A DNA stretch of 64,000 nucleotides from Gavia stellata (GCF_030936135.1 NC_082597.1:46011095-46075094); one strand, 5' to 3'. Positions 24,601-37,448 are shown, counted from the first letter of the stretch. The notes: a model not told the origin generated them from the letters alone. Program-made: numbers and translations.

Positions 24601-27600
24601 TGTTCTGTCTCCGTCTCCCTGGGTGGTTTTCTCCTCTCATGTTTCCTACAACGGAAAGCAAATAAGACATATACAGAAAACAGACGCTGGAACCAAAGTA
24701 GGAAAAATGAGCAATGACTTCGTTAATAGAGTTAGGCCCGTTCAAGGAGAAAGGCACAACGTGGACTGAAAAACAGATAAATTTTTTGGGAAAGGAAAAT
24801 GGATCAAACAATGTGGCTGAAGACAGCCTTAGCTGTTGCTGTGCAAAAACGAGATGGCTGCAGAAGCTATGGTTTTGTGGCTGCCTTGTTTGGCTATTCC
24901 TTACACTAAGTCCTAGTTTGGGACAGACGGCGACGATGCGAAGCACTGCTGCTTTCAGCTGGTCCTTGCCAAGGCTGCTGTGTGGCTGATGCAGCACTAG
25001 ATTTGAACCTAATCTTGGCAATAGCAGTTCAGATGGAAGGCCAAGCTGAACTATTAGCAAAGACAATGCTATTTTTAAGACTATGTATATGAAGAAATAG
25101 TTGATGATATAAAGCTATAGAAACTCTTGGAAAGTGGCACGGTGCCTTGTGCTTTGAATATTTTACTCTGAAGAAGTTTTCAAATCGCTCTCAACTTGAG
25201 AACTGACTGTGAATTTCAAACATAACATAGCACAGCATGTGGCATTCATTTATTATCCCATTGTTAGATTAAATGTTATGAATTAAACAAGTATTCTTTT
25301 CCCTGTGTTTGCTTAGGTTACTGCTACAGAAGGCAAACATACATCTTTAATACCAGGTAAATAGGCTCTTCTCTTTCTTTTTGGACTTCATCTTCTTTCC
25401 TACCATGTCTACCTTAAAGGACAAAGGAAAACTTAATTTGTACATTAAAGAATAAACAATTCGTAAAGACACATTATACTCCCAGGCCTCCAAGACTTGT
25501 GGTCTGAAACTGGAAACATAGCCCCAACTAATGTGTTCTGAGGCGAGCTCAATGTGGAGTTTTACTGAAATGTTCAGTGGATGCTCTCGAAAATGTTGAA
25601 TGAAGCTTTAAAAGATTTTGTGCATCTCCCTACATATTGCCTGACTTCTGATGCTGGCACGAGCTTGGTAGAAATGCACTATGTAATTAGACTGCTATCA
25701 ATTTATCATGAAAAACAGAATAGCAATAGTTCCCCTTGCCCCCACTTGGTGGTTCATGTATCTCCCTCTCTGAACCTAAAACAGGAAGAAAATACTCTGA
25801 GATTTTCATGTTAACATTTTTTTTAAATATACCATTTTCTTGGATAGGAGGAATGCTTTAGAAGTGCTAATGGCCATGGCCTGTGTTCACCTTCATCTGT
25901 TACGACATTTCTTACAATACGTCTGTATTCTGTGCATGGTGAGATCTAGGCTTTGTGCATGGTGGCAGAACTGGTCTGCAGATGGCACGGGAACAGCCTG
26001 CTCGCACAGATGAGCCAGTAACAACTACAGAGAAAGTTGGCTTGCGCCTTGGCAGTACTGCTCTCGCCACAGCTATTGGTCAAGGTAGTATTAAGAAGCA
26101 TATTCAAGTGATAGGCATAAAATGGCTATTTCAGAAGGCAATGATAAGAACTATTGTACATGAAAGTAAAAAAATAGTGTGAGCATTCAGGAATGCTAAT
26201 GCTTTTTATAGCATGATTTCATCACTTGCTTTGGTGTATAGTTAATGATCTTAAGTCCATGTAGCAATAATAGTCTGTTTTCAAGGGATTTAATTGGCGT
26301 TTTGGAGACCCTGCAAATATGAGGGACAACTGCCATCTCTGTCCAACCTAATAGAGGACTAAAAGCAGGAAATCATCCAGGGTAAGGGCTGACATACGGG
26401 CAATGCATACTCTTGAGTTCCTGGGAGTTCTAAATAAACTTGTAGAGTCTGAGCTGAAACAGCATTGTATTTTTGCCTCAATGTTAATCTGAGTTATTTG
26501 GATTTAGATATTTCTGGCGTGTGCTAGAGTTGTGGCTCTGTCTTCAGGGCAGACGTAGCCGAAAAGCTGAGATGGAGACCAGTGCCAGAATTAGTAAATG
26601 GTTTATCTGCTATATGGGTAGTTCAAAAGTATAAACTATATCCTTTCTAATTTATTATTATAACATGAGTTTTGAAGCAGTTAGATCTCTCTGGAGTTGG
26701 GTCCTCACTATCTGAGAGACTATACAAGTATAAACTATCCTGTTCCTAAAGTGCTTGTCATTCAGGCCCTTATTCTGGAATAAAAAACCCCACCCAAACA
26801 CAACATACTTCATATCTACCCCTGCCCATTTTATATTTTACTTAATAGGATTGCTTATATAAACCTATGCATTGGTATGGCTGTCTTACTTGTTTTAAGA
26901 ACATAAAAATCTTAGAGATTTTGTTCATGTTTTATTTCTGATTACTTCATGCTGTGGGTATTGATGAGGTAATGGAAATCTGTATCTGGAACACTGGTGT
27001 GGGGAAAACAAATGATGTGTAATGTTTTTCATCAACCATAATTAAAGCAATGACTATTACAATCAAAATTAATTGCAGTTAGTAAAGGATTGCTTTCTTT
27101 TTTTTGGTAATGTTTCCAAATCACATTCTCATAATTTTCCCTTTGTGTTTCAGAAAGCTGTTGAAAAATTGTATTTTGCTTCTTCAGTGTACCTATCTCT
27201 GGGAGAAAAGGGCATTCAATACTTTCTGAAGGTAGTTGTATTTCTTAAATCACTGAACCAAAATGCAGTGGTTAATGTTAATAAATATAAATATTTACTT
27301 TATTTTTAAGCTAGGAGTGATCAGCAATGCCACAAGCTAATCTGTGGATTTGCCTGAGGTGGTGTTGTGATGTATCTGAAGTTGCGCTCATCCGTTGATT
27401 TACTGAATAAAATTTGCACCTTTAACAAAGACCTGCTTATTGCCTTAGCTAGGTAGATAATTTTATGCATATTTTAAGTGGTGTTTTACAAAGTCTTTTC
27501 CCTTTTAATTGCTTTAACATTACTTTCTTCTGTGTGTTTTTCTCCTTACTTTCTTTTTTCTTCCAGTCCTAATCATCTAGTATTGGGAAAACTGTTGTTT

Positions 27601-28124
27601 TCAATATCAAACAAAACCTAAACCCTACCAGAACAAAATGTTGGGAACAAAAGCACTTTCATATCATCATAGACCACGAACTGTGAAAGTGATGCAAGCT
27701 CAACTAATCTTCTTGCATGTCAATATTAAATTTGTTCTGTCTCCTGTTTTTTTTGTTGTTTGCTTTGTCCGTATCTGCTTGTTCTTTCCTACCTCACCCT
27801 TAGATCGCACCTCCTGTGGGCTGCGAACAAACCTGCTTGGAGCTTGTACAGTGTCTTGCAGGAAGGTGTCTTTGCTGATGGGTTGGATTCTTTAAATGTT
27901 GTTACTCTGGTCTCTGAACCTGATCTTTGTTTTGTTGATTCTTATAATTCAGGTAACCTGCTGCTTCTCACTTACGTAAGTGTTTGGTAAGGACACGTGT
28001 CAGGGTTTTATGTTGGTGAATACCAGTAACGGTATTTTTTCTATATTGCATAAAGTTCTTAAGCACTAAGAGAGTGTAAAATAGAAAAATAATAGGAAAC
28101 AATGGTGCTTACGTAAAATACATG

Positions 28125-28472
28125 CTACTCATGAATTTTGCTCATGAGCTGCACTACACTCTCCAGAACATCTTTGCCATTGGGGCAAATCTGTGAGAGA
28201 GTCTTCCCCTTGGCAGGGGTCAGGTCCACCTTTAGATCTGCAGGATTGTCACAGCAGTCCTGAGGATACATACGCTGGTTCCCCAAGAATGGTTGCTGCA
28301 GGATGGGCACGACAGCCTTGATGAAGGCTTCTGGCTTTTCCTCCCTTGCCTGCTTTGCTCAGATAATCCTGCAGCAGCTGTCAGAGTTTCCCTTTGATTC
28401 CTCTGGCTTCAGCAAAGCTGCAGGGGCACTAGAAACCTGGCCCTGACCCCTGCTGAGCTGATAGAGATAAGA
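28125..28472 (-). pseudogene. Possible decayed coding fragment, parent unknown
   Basis: On the - strand a 77-codon frame with protein-like composition ends at a TAG (28125-28127). Its C-terminal part includes YPQDCCDNPADLKVDL and a final VVQLMSKIHE. The same frame continues upstream for about 37 codons beyond an in-frame TGA at 28359-28361. Other frames upstream also read as plausible protein (for example GFIGDDVALISISSAG, about 28431-28478), which suggests frameshifts as well. No intron borders or poly-A tail are visible. The local sequence is more GC-rich than its flanks. It could be a processed or decayed gene remnant, but I could not identify the parent and chance has not been excluded. 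Confidence 0.35.
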
Positions 28473-29948
28473 GCAACATCATCCCCAATGAAACCTATGT
28501 GCCATTGCCCTATTTCAACTAAGTGAATGCTAGGGATTTGTTTTCCAAGGATGAGTGATACGTGCTCCTCCTCCCCGTTGCTGGTCCCAGTGATGCTAGC
28601 TGCGTGTACCCTGTCCCCGGTGCCCCCGTGGGTGGGGTGTGGATTAGTGATGCTCTGTCAGCAGTTCCCTGTGATTGCATTCCTGCTTGGGAGAGCTGGA
28701 AGGAGAAAAAGGGTGTTTGTGGATCAGGTTATGCTCAAATTTGATTGGGACCTGCTGCCTGTGTTGTGATCTGCTGCAAAAAGTGTCGTCAGTGGATGTC
28801 TGTGCGGGAGCTGGGGGCTAGTCAGCAACGAGATCACAACACAGAGCTGCCAAGTTGGTCCTCTGTTATTTGGGGCTGTTTGCCAGGCTCAGTGGAACAA
28901 AGATCTCTTATTTTAGATGATGTCTCACTGTCCATGAAGTAAACATGTCTCTTAAAAGTTTTCCTCTTTTTGTTTTTAGCTTCAGCATGGATTTGTGAAC
29001 TATCTGTGCTTAGGAAGGGTGCTTTGCAGTTGATTCAGTTCTTCTTCTACAAAGCACCCCCAATGAACTGATTTGGAAATGTCTTGATGTATAATCTGCA
29101 GTGTGAAGAGGCTGGCAATGAGAAGGGTAGGGGTCATTTCAGGTGATTAAATAATTCCCTAAATACTGATAGGCAGTTTGAACATATACCACTTGGATTA
29201 ACTGCCTCCACTTTATAAACGTACCTGATTAACTGTTAAAATAACTTCTTTTCCTACAGGTAAAAAAAACGTTCTAATTCCAAATTGATCAGGATTAGCT
29301 TTTATTAGCACAATCTACTTTCTCTTCTCGTTTCGATGTCATGTTCAACTCTGCTAGGTAGATTGAGTAGTTTTAGCATTTGAACCTGGTGTATGAGACC
29401 TTTTAAACTGTATAGGTATTGCTGATTTGCCTTTTCTAGAGCTTCCATGTCACTCTGTTTAACAATAACGTTTTTTAATGCCTAGAAATGTAGAGGGATG
29501 ATACAAAGGCTATCCCTTATTATTTCAACCTATAAACACTCTTCTTTGAGGAGCTGAACTTTGCAATAACCCTCCCACCCTACAGCCCCTCTAACCTGCT
29601 AACATGCAATATTAATCTCAGCATAACTGCTGAAGGGTACGTGTAAAAGACTTACAAATTTATTTCTGCACAGAATTCTGATGTCATGAGATTAAAAATG
29701 TATATTCCTCCCTCGGTTTTTGCCGTTATCAAAATGTCAAGATCGTGGCTTTGTTACTACGCGAGCGGTGTAAGCTTGGCTTTGACCCTTCTGCAAGGTG
29801 TCAGAAATTCCTTTCTGAAAACATTTTAAGCTCTGAAGTCTCTTAGTCTCGAAGCATTTCTCTTTGTCCTGACGCTGGCAGTGCTGATCTAACAGGCTGC
29901 GGGTGAAGGCAGCAGCTAGAGGGTCCTTGTTGGCAGTGCAGCGGGGGA

Positions 29949-29984
29949 TCTCGGGCAGCCCCGCTCCCTTCTGGCTGCCCGAGA
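29949..29984. repeat. GC-rich perfect hairpin, 12-bp stem
   Basis: TCTCGGGCAGCC (29949-29960) and GGCTGCCCGAGA (29973-29984) are perfect reverse complements separated by a 12-nt loop. The stem is unusually GC-rich for this intron and lies in a small GC-richer patch (about 29870-30010). It is too short for a typical microRNA precursor, and the flanking bases do not extend the stem. Confidence 0.8.
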
Positions 29985-30590
29985 GCTAATCCAAAACCCA
30001 GGCATGGGCAAGGGAATCTGCTTAGAGGCACCCAAGCCTGGTAGTGCACCCTGTAAGAATAAGTGCTTTTTGCATGAAGTGTTGCGAATGCCATCATATC
30101 AGTGCGTAAAAAGCAGAATGAAACAGAGCCTTTCATGATTGTTCCTTTGTGTGTCTCATGGCTTCTTAATAATAAAAAAAAAGCTTAATTTGTCTGTTCT
30201 TTTCCCTTATTTTAAAGCAGTCAGAAATGTGGATTTATGTATTGGACAGGGGAGTCCATCTTTCATCCCTTTCCCTTTTCATCTCTGAAAAGTGGTACAA
30301 AAGACGAAAATACAAATGCGGTGTTTTAATTAATTTTTCCCTGTTTTTGAAAAGGGCTTTTCTCATCTTTTGACTCCAGTTTGGGCTTTGAAAAACAATG
30401 TGTGTGTAACTTACAGTGTGTCTTACAGTGGTTGTGGGAGCGCTGGATGGGGACTAAAATGAAATCCTCCTTTGACCATTCAACCTGATCAAGCTTCACT
30501 CTGCTGTGCCAGTGGGTCTCTGCAGGTCTTCCAGATTTACAGCCCCTCATCCAGGGCAACTTTTAGGAGTTCCAGTTTGTGGTATTCCTT

Positions 30591-30604
30591 AAAAAAAAAA
30601 AAAA
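30591..30604. repeat. Poly-A run (A14)
   Basis: Fourteen consecutive A on the + strand. No transposon or retrocopy body was recognised upstream of it. Confidence 0.95.
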
Positions 30605-33600
30605 GTTATTTGCCCAAATGTTAAAGTCTTCTATTCCTGTATATTCCTCCTGTTTGAGGAGGTAGTATACAGTGGGGAAGAAGGTCTTTTCAGCCTTATT
30701 AAAAAGAAGTTTCTCAAAAGCTTTACCTTTTGGTTTCAGACTGGTATTCTATAGATTTTGGTGTTTGTCTATTTTTTTGTTTAGTTTTGTTTTCGTGATG
30801 TGGGTGTTGAGTTTATCCAGATTTTTCAGTTGTATTGCATTGTGTTTTTCTTTTTGTACCTTCCGCAGATTTTTCTCCTTTACTGTGGAAAAACTAACTG
30901 GTAATTCCCCCTTTTCTATGACAGTTTTGAAAATGACACTGGAACAAATGACACAAATGATAGAAAACTGCTGTTGGTCAGGTGGCTTTGCCTGAGTCTT
31001 TGCATTGATGGGACTGGGCATTCCTGGCTGTAATGGAGACAAATCTACTGGCAAATGCTTCAAGGCAATATATTTTTTCTCTTCTCCAGGTATCTTCTAC
31101 TTTTGATATTTACTCAGATTCTGCTCAGATATTTATTCTTTGTAGTGGTTTTAATTTTGGATTGCTGAGCAATATTAACTGACAGTGCAATGCCTGAAGA
31201 CATCTGCTTAGTTTTTGAAGTATTTTTTGTTAATAGTTGTCTGTCTATTTGCAAGATCAGCCTTTTGCTCAGTGTCTCCATTTATTTATTCATCTACCAA
31301 GACAACAGGCTAAGGACACTGTCACCTTTAAATCAGTGCCAGTCGAATGCAGATGGGGAAAACCTATTGTGTGCCTGTGTTTCAGGGTGGATGTTCCCCC
31401 AGTACAGATGTTTGTAAGCAGAAGTCACGTTTGCATCTGCTCAGTTTGAGCTTTGTTTCAAATTCTGCTTCTGTTTTAAGGTCCTCTCTCTGCAGCGTTT
31501 CTCTCCTAATAGGTGTGTAGAAGAACCAGGAGGTGAACTACTGGCTTCAGAGGAATGTTGTACTTTTGAGTGGTGTTGTAAGCTCTTAAATTGTGTATGA
31601 TCTGTTTGGTCTTTAAAATCCCTTCTAGAAGAGATATTCAGCAGATGTATTGTAACTAGACTCTATTGGAAAAGGTTACAGTCTGGAGAGGAATGTCCAC
31701 TCTGTACTTTAAATCTCTTTCCATTAAAATTTTCCTTTGTTGCCAAGGAAATAAAGCAACGATTACATTATAGGGCTGACAGTTTTGCTAACAATTCATA
31801 TTCCCAGAACAAGGCTAACCTTGTTAAACTGTTGAGGTTTATGTAAAATTCAGGGACTCTTATTAAAGCTTTTGAAGGGACTAAAATACAAATTTACCCT
31901 CCCAGACTCCTTTTTCAATGGAATAGAGGAAAGGTCCCCCTATTTTATGGATTTTGGTAATTGTAGCAAGTAATTAGGTGCTCTCTGAAACTCTGGTAAT
32001 GTAAAGAGCTCCACAGACTCTCTAAGCAGGACTGCCTCTACTGAGGATTAAGTGTGTTGGGGTTCTCCCCGCTGCATTTCCTGCTCCTGCTTTTTACTGC
32101 TTCTTCGGTGTTGTAGGTCTTCGCTGAGGAGGAGGAGCTGTTACCCATGCCCAATTCATAACTGTCTTGTTCCTGCTTTTCATAATGAAGTGTTATTTTC
32201 ATCCCTGTGTTTTTAACTTTGGTCCATGTACTTAGGAAATAAGACACAGAGACTATGGTTGCTCTCTCGGTTGCAGTTACTGATGCTTCTTTAAGGGCAT
32301 TGGACTTACAGTTTTACTACGTGCTGGGAAGAGGGAGGAAGCAAATGGGTATCTGTGCTTATGGTAAAATGATGTTAACTCAAATATTAGTCACTTTTCC
32401 TCCCTCTTCTAATTCAGAATATCAGTGTAAGACTCAGGAATTGAGCCATCTCCAGAGAGACCATGATGCTTCATCTTCATCCTCTTCCCCCAGCTGTTTC
32501 TGAGAGAGAGGAAGTGATGTTTTCCCTTACTTTTGAAGTTGGCAAACTTGGTGATGGCTATTTTATTGAATAAAGAGGAAATCCAAGTGGAGGCAGTCTG
32601 AATTCTAGTTTTTTCCTGCTATGCCTGTTCTTCATGCATGTTTGGGCAGGTGGTCCTCAGAGGTATCAAATGCCAGGAGCCTTTGAGATTAATGGAAAAC
32701 ACTCAAATGTATTACTGTTTCAACAGAGCATGTTACCTGTGGCTGTGTGAGGCACGAGAGAACCTTTCTTTCATTATGAACAATGCCAAGCTGCACCACA
32801 ATGCTGCTTTTGAAGCTATCAGCAGCTGCACTGTCTTGCTGTGTAGCTCATTTTTGATTTAAAAACTTGAGCCTAAATGACATACTAGTAGTATGAGCAA
32901 GATTTATTTTGCCTAACTTTGTCTTCTTAAAATATTTAGGTCTAGTTGAAGGTAGTTATGGGGGGTGAGAACGTTGCTCAGAGGGAACAAAGATGGGCAG
33001 CTCCTGCAGGCTCAGTGAATGAGAGGGACTTCTCCCCTTCTCTGTCTCCATTCATAATGGTTAAATAGTTTAAATCAAATGTCTGAAACATTTAATTCTC
33101 CTACATGTATGATAGGATTCCCCCCTTGACTTGAGCCTAGTTGTTTATTAATAACTTTTGGAAATAATTATCTTGTAGTAAGGAATGGATATTGACTTCT
33201 TGGTTTAGATGACCAAGATATCAAAGATGACCAAATGGCATGGCTAAAATATGCAGAATGTATCAAGTTAACCTTTGTTTTAAAAAAATCTTCCTTTGCC
33301 TGTAATATTTCATTAGAAGATTATCGTGTAGAAAGATGAGAAGGTAGAGAAACTAGCATTATTGTATATACAAATACCAATCTTTTTTAACCAGGATTAC
33401 TAGAAAAAATATCATTACAAAATCAGTGGCACATCTTTTATCCTCCTTCCCTTCCCCTTTTTTTCATGTTAAAAAAAAAAGGCAACAAAAAAACCCCAGT
33501 GCTATTAGCTCTGAGCTAGAGTTTCAGCTGATGTAAGTTAATATATAGCTAGTAAACAGAAATAGACTGACTCAGAGCAAAGAAAGATGTTCCTTATTTC

Positions 33601-34799
33601 AGCTTTCAGATGCAGGAAGAAGGCAGACTGATTTTTTAAAACCAGTTACAATTATGACGAATTAGAGAAATCAAAATATTCTGTAGAAACGGGGAGAATT
33701 CACGGGGTTCTCTTGTCCTAGGCATGCAGGAAGAGAGAGACATGATGCAAGTGGTGTGGTTAAATTAGGTCATGGCATGAGCTTCGGTGGGGATTGCTAG
33801 TAAATAATTCGCACAGTGGAGGAGACCTTCCTTCCTTAATTGTTTCCACCTGGTAGCAGGCTATTGTCAGACTGGGGACCTCTCTGCCCCTTCGAGCAGC
33901 ACTTTGAATGAGAAATATACAGCGCATTGCGAGTAAGTAGTGTTTGGATAATAGCTAATTCTGTCTGGCTTCATTTTACAAAGCTGTTTGGAAATGTGAT
34001 AGAGCAGCATTCTCCATTAGGAATACATGCTTTCCCACTGCAGTCTCACTTGGGAGACTATTTTCTTGGGTTTTTGTTTTTGTGTTGCTGCTTCTGCTAC
34101 TGCAAGAACCATGGCATGGTTTAAAAGATGAGTATAAAAATGTGAAGCGTGACATCAACCTTTTAAAGCACTGTGACTTCTTTCTTTTAGAAAAATGCAC
34201 CCAAAACTTTTTTAGGAGTGGACTGTCTCAATAGAAGACAAACAAACTAAAATGTCCTTTCTTACACTCTTAATTTAGCTACTAGGAAGGAGATGGGTAT
34301 ATTAATTTTATGTATTTGCCTTGCCTAACACAAAAAAAAAGGAGGAGAGGGCATGCATGTGAAGTGATATCACTACCCTATCTTGAAAAAAATCATAATG
34401 AATTCTAGTGCTAGCACTCACTCTTTGGAAATTGGCTTGTCTCATCTAATGCAGCTGTGGAATTGCTCAGAAATTCAGTCCAGTTTTAGTAGCTGAAGGC
34501 TAGAATATGAAAGTCTCTCCTTTTGTAATCTATGCCTTTTTAAAAGTGTACTTGATTTCTGCCTTCAAAGTCCGGAGGACTTGGAAGAAGTGAAATGGGA
34601 TAAGCTTTCATCAGGAATCAACTGAAATGTGCTGTTTCGAAGCAAGTTATATAGTATGTAGGATTACAGCAGACGGCCATTTTACACCTATTGTAGTTTC
34701 ACAGTCTCATTTAATTTCTCTGAAGTCATGGTACTGTAGCCTAATTAATAGTTTGTTATATTTGTTGATGGGCTCGGGAATCAAAAATTCAAAATTAAA

Positions 34800-35520
34800 T
34801 TATAGCGATTAAAAATGTACCAGCAACGAGACTTTCGGCTCTCTAGGCGTATTAAAAAATGCAGTCACATTGGTTACTGATAGCCCGTTGCTATCAGTGA
34901 CAGATAGCTTTGTCACGATTGAACACGCGCGTTTGCTTGTATGCCTACTGTCCCTGACACGAAACAGGAGGCAGACGGATGTGTGCCGCTGGGGAAGCAT
35001 CATCTGCCCGGGCTCCCCTGGCTTCCAGGAGCTGCTTGGTATTAGTTGTGGAATATTAAGCAGGAACGAATCTGCCTCAGTATGTTGGAATGAGATTGCA
35101 TATTTCATTAAAGCCTAATTTGTTTTTCATGGGGAAATACCGGAGGCTTCGGCAATTACCATACTTGTAAGATTGGGAGAAAGATGCTTGGATGAAATCT
35201 AGCAAACAAGACTGTCACTGCTCATTTAGTAACTCCTTTGTGAATAATTTTGAACTGCATTTGCATGATTGTAGCGAACCCAGAAAACCTTTTGCAACAA
35301 TTATCCAGTGATACCACTATAAAATCAGCTGGAGATAATGGGTACACTTCTTCCACACCTTTTTTCATGTCCGTTTCTGGCCTGTTCAGGCCCTTCCTCT
35401 GCCTCGCTGGGGCTATTCTGAGACAACCTGGGGGTGCCCCAGGGAAGATACGTGAAGGATTGGTAGGTAGGAAGGAGGAGGGATGCCGGCCTTTTGACAT
35501 AAGGATTTGACCCTGCATTT
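34800..35520. promoter_or_regulatory. CpG-enriched intronic block, candidate enhancer
   Basis: This block holds many more CpG dinucleotides than the surrounding intron (for example within CACGCGCG, CCCGGG and TTTCGG), yet is not a full CpG island. It contains overlapping hairpins (34876-34916), a perfect octamer ATTTGCAT at 35259-35266, a SOX-like AACAAT at 35296-35301, and a 7-bp stem with 3-nt loop at 35427-35443. Open frames on both strands (for example 34809-35108 on the - strand) resemble no known protein. Retained CpGs together with POU and SOX motifs are typical of conserved developmental enhancers. That reading is inference. Confidence 0.4.
34876..34916. repeat. Two overlapping inverted repeats
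   Basis: ACTGATAGC (34876-34884) and GCTATCAGT (34890-34898) form a perfect 9-bp stem with a 5-nt loop. GTGACA (34897-34902) and TGTCAC (34911-34916) form a second 6-bp stem with an 8-nt loop. The two share two bases, so they would be alternative or stacked structures. They lie inside the CpG-enriched block. Confidence 0.75.
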
Positions 35521-35920
35521 TTTCAAATCAGCACGGTTTAAGGACCAAAATCTTGCAAGGTGCATAAATCCCTCATATTGAGGCCAGGATTGAAAGTGCT
35601 CCATACATCTCAGGTTCATGATCTAATCTAGGAATTGAATTGAGCCCGTGTAACTTGCATGCTAAATTTTGAAATGCTTGCCAGATTAAAAAAAAAGGAA
35701 ATTGGAGAGTAAGTAGTGCCAAGTAAGCTCTAAAGTTGCTGTGCTTTTCTCTTTATTTCAAGTAGTGGAGTAGGAAGCTGAGTCTTGAGCTATAATGAAA
35801 AAGGAATTTGTGCCTTACAGTTAATATTGTTGGGAAAGTTAGGGATTTGTAAATGACAGAGTTCAAGGCTGACAGAAAAAAATACCTTAAATCTGAAATA
35901 GCAGTGCAGGCATTTTTGCT

Positions 35921-35940
35921 GGGGGGGGGGGGGGGGGGGG
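35921..35940 (+). repeat. Poly-G homopolymer (G20)
   Basis: Twenty consecutive G on the + strand, flanked by A+T-rich intron. Long G runs are rare in vertebrate introns, unstable, and hard to sequence, so the length in this assembly may be approximate. The run can form a G-quadruplex. Confidence 0.9.
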
Positions 35941-37405
35941 AGATAAGGGGGAAAGTGTGCAGAGAACTCTGTGGGACAATGTAATTTCTGTTTCCAGCCT
36001 ATGGAAGTGGTTAGCAGCTGCTTATTGCCCTTAACAGTTTGTTTTTAATTGACAAGGTTCCCATCTTGAGAGTTTTCAATCGTATGCTTGTATCTCATTG
36101 GGCTTGGCTTTCTCTATACAGTATAAGAGGCCTGGCATATCTCTTCCACCACGGTGGCAGAAATCAAATTGCATCAGAACAATCAGACATTGTGAAGTGA
36201 GTTGTTATTGAAGTCTCTTTGCCTGAGACACAGCTGTTTCTCAGGCATATGTTATCACAACAGCTACAAGCCTCAGTAATGCTGCATGGGAAAGAAAGAA
36301 TTATCACTGAATTACTGTTCAAAAGAGGAATAAAATCTAAGGGAACACCCGTCTTCAAAGAAGCTGAAGTACAGCTTGACTTGCATGTACTGCCTTTTGG
36401 GTGTATTTTTTTTTTTCATTCTGCAACATAGATTGCCTGAGGAAAAAGCTATTAAATATGCAAAGACCACTTTCAAAGGTGGTGTTACTGGACTAGATAG
36501 TCTGTTCTATGCAGACACAATTCCAGTATGCCTTTGCGTGTGTTTGTGCTCGTGCATATATAAAACGGACTTCACAAGTTTAATGCAGTTCTAAGTCCCC
36601 AGCAGCTATTGTAATCACTTGATTTGGTGCTTGGTATCAAAGCTGGAAGTAGCTTTGTCAGTGTGCTTGTAATGTCAATTAAAACACTCATAGTGACTTT
36701 TTTTTTAACAATTCAGAGATAATTTAATATTTTTTAAAGATATCATCATTGCGGTTTAAAAGATGTGTTGGCTAAGGTAAAAGATAAGAGAAACGTTAAA
36801 AATGCTTTGGAAACATACATTTGAGCACTATCTAAAATGTTTCATTTTAAACGATAACACTTCACCTGCAGTACATCAGCTTCCTGAATTTCAATAGCCT
36901 TTGGTTTGATCCCTCCATGAACAACTGAGCCCTGCCAGAAGCAGAGGAGTCCCTTCAGATGCATTGCCATGCTGTGCATGCATTTCTGTATTGTGATACT
37001 ATTGCCTCCAGTAATTCGTCTAAAACCATACTTCCATATCTAGTATTCTTGGTTAATAATTTAACCAATCTCCTCTATAAATGTGATCTTTTTGTTTCCA
37101 CTTCATTGCTGTTGTGCGTAGCTGTGCAATTGCATGGCCTACTTAATTTTATGGTTTATGGACAATCTCTCTTCAAAGGATTTGGGAATCCCTCTACCAA
37201 TTAGATAACATCTATTTCGCCATTACTCTCATATAATTGCGTATGATAACATAAAACTGAGACTCCTAAAGCAATTTGATTATTCATTCAGATAAGAAGT
37301 CTTACCATAAATCCTTGTTGACAGTCGAATGGAAACAGAGTGGTCTTAGCAACCGAGGTGGATGTACAACTGCTCCAGCATTCTCTGAGAGTGCTAAGAA
37401 ATGGT

Positions 37406-37448
37406 TTCCTATAAGGGAATTCCTATAGGGTTCCATATGGCCATATGG
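37406..37448. repeat. Direct-repeat plus palindrome cluster
   Basis: TTCCTATAAGGG (37406-37417) is followed by TTCCTATAGGG (37420-37430), near-identical direct repeats. Next comes CCATATGGCCATATGG (37433-37448), a perfect 16-bp palindrome made of two abutting CCATATGG palindromes, each carrying a CATATG E-box core. The cluster could be a protein-binding site. It is not a CArG box, because the A/T core has four bases, not six. Confidence 0.75.

Larger units (their letters stand above)
8871..28100. other. Intron 1, proximal part, no gene recognised
   Basis: A+T-rich intronic sequence. Open frames on both strands are short; the longest are 24572-25066 on the - strand (164 codons) and 22133-22546 on the - strand (137 codons), both without a recognisable domain or good exon borders. 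Homopolymer runs include T17 at 21675-21691 and C9 at 22797-22805. The first 250 bp (8871-9120) keep slightly raised CpG content as the island fades. An inverted repeat lies at 11344-11371. Confidence 0.6.
28480..34780. other. Intron 1 segment, no gene recognised
   Basis: A+T-rich intronic sequence with only short open frames. Contains a GC-rich hairpin at 29949-29984 and an A14 run at 30591-30604. No splice-bounded exon or transposon was recognised. Confidence 0.55.

Noticed and set aside
24572..25066. Longest - strand open frame in the window's A+T-rich part (164 codons)
   Set aside because: No recognisable domain, no supporting splice sites, and shorter opposing frames overlap it. Length is within chance for 64 kb searched in six frames.
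29949..29984. Hairpin considered as a microRNA precursor
   Set aside because: The stem is only 12 bp and the flanks do not pair, well short of a Drosha substrate.
37433..37448. Paired CCATATGG considered as SRF CArG boxes
   Set aside because: A CArG box needs six A/T bases between CC and GG; these have four.
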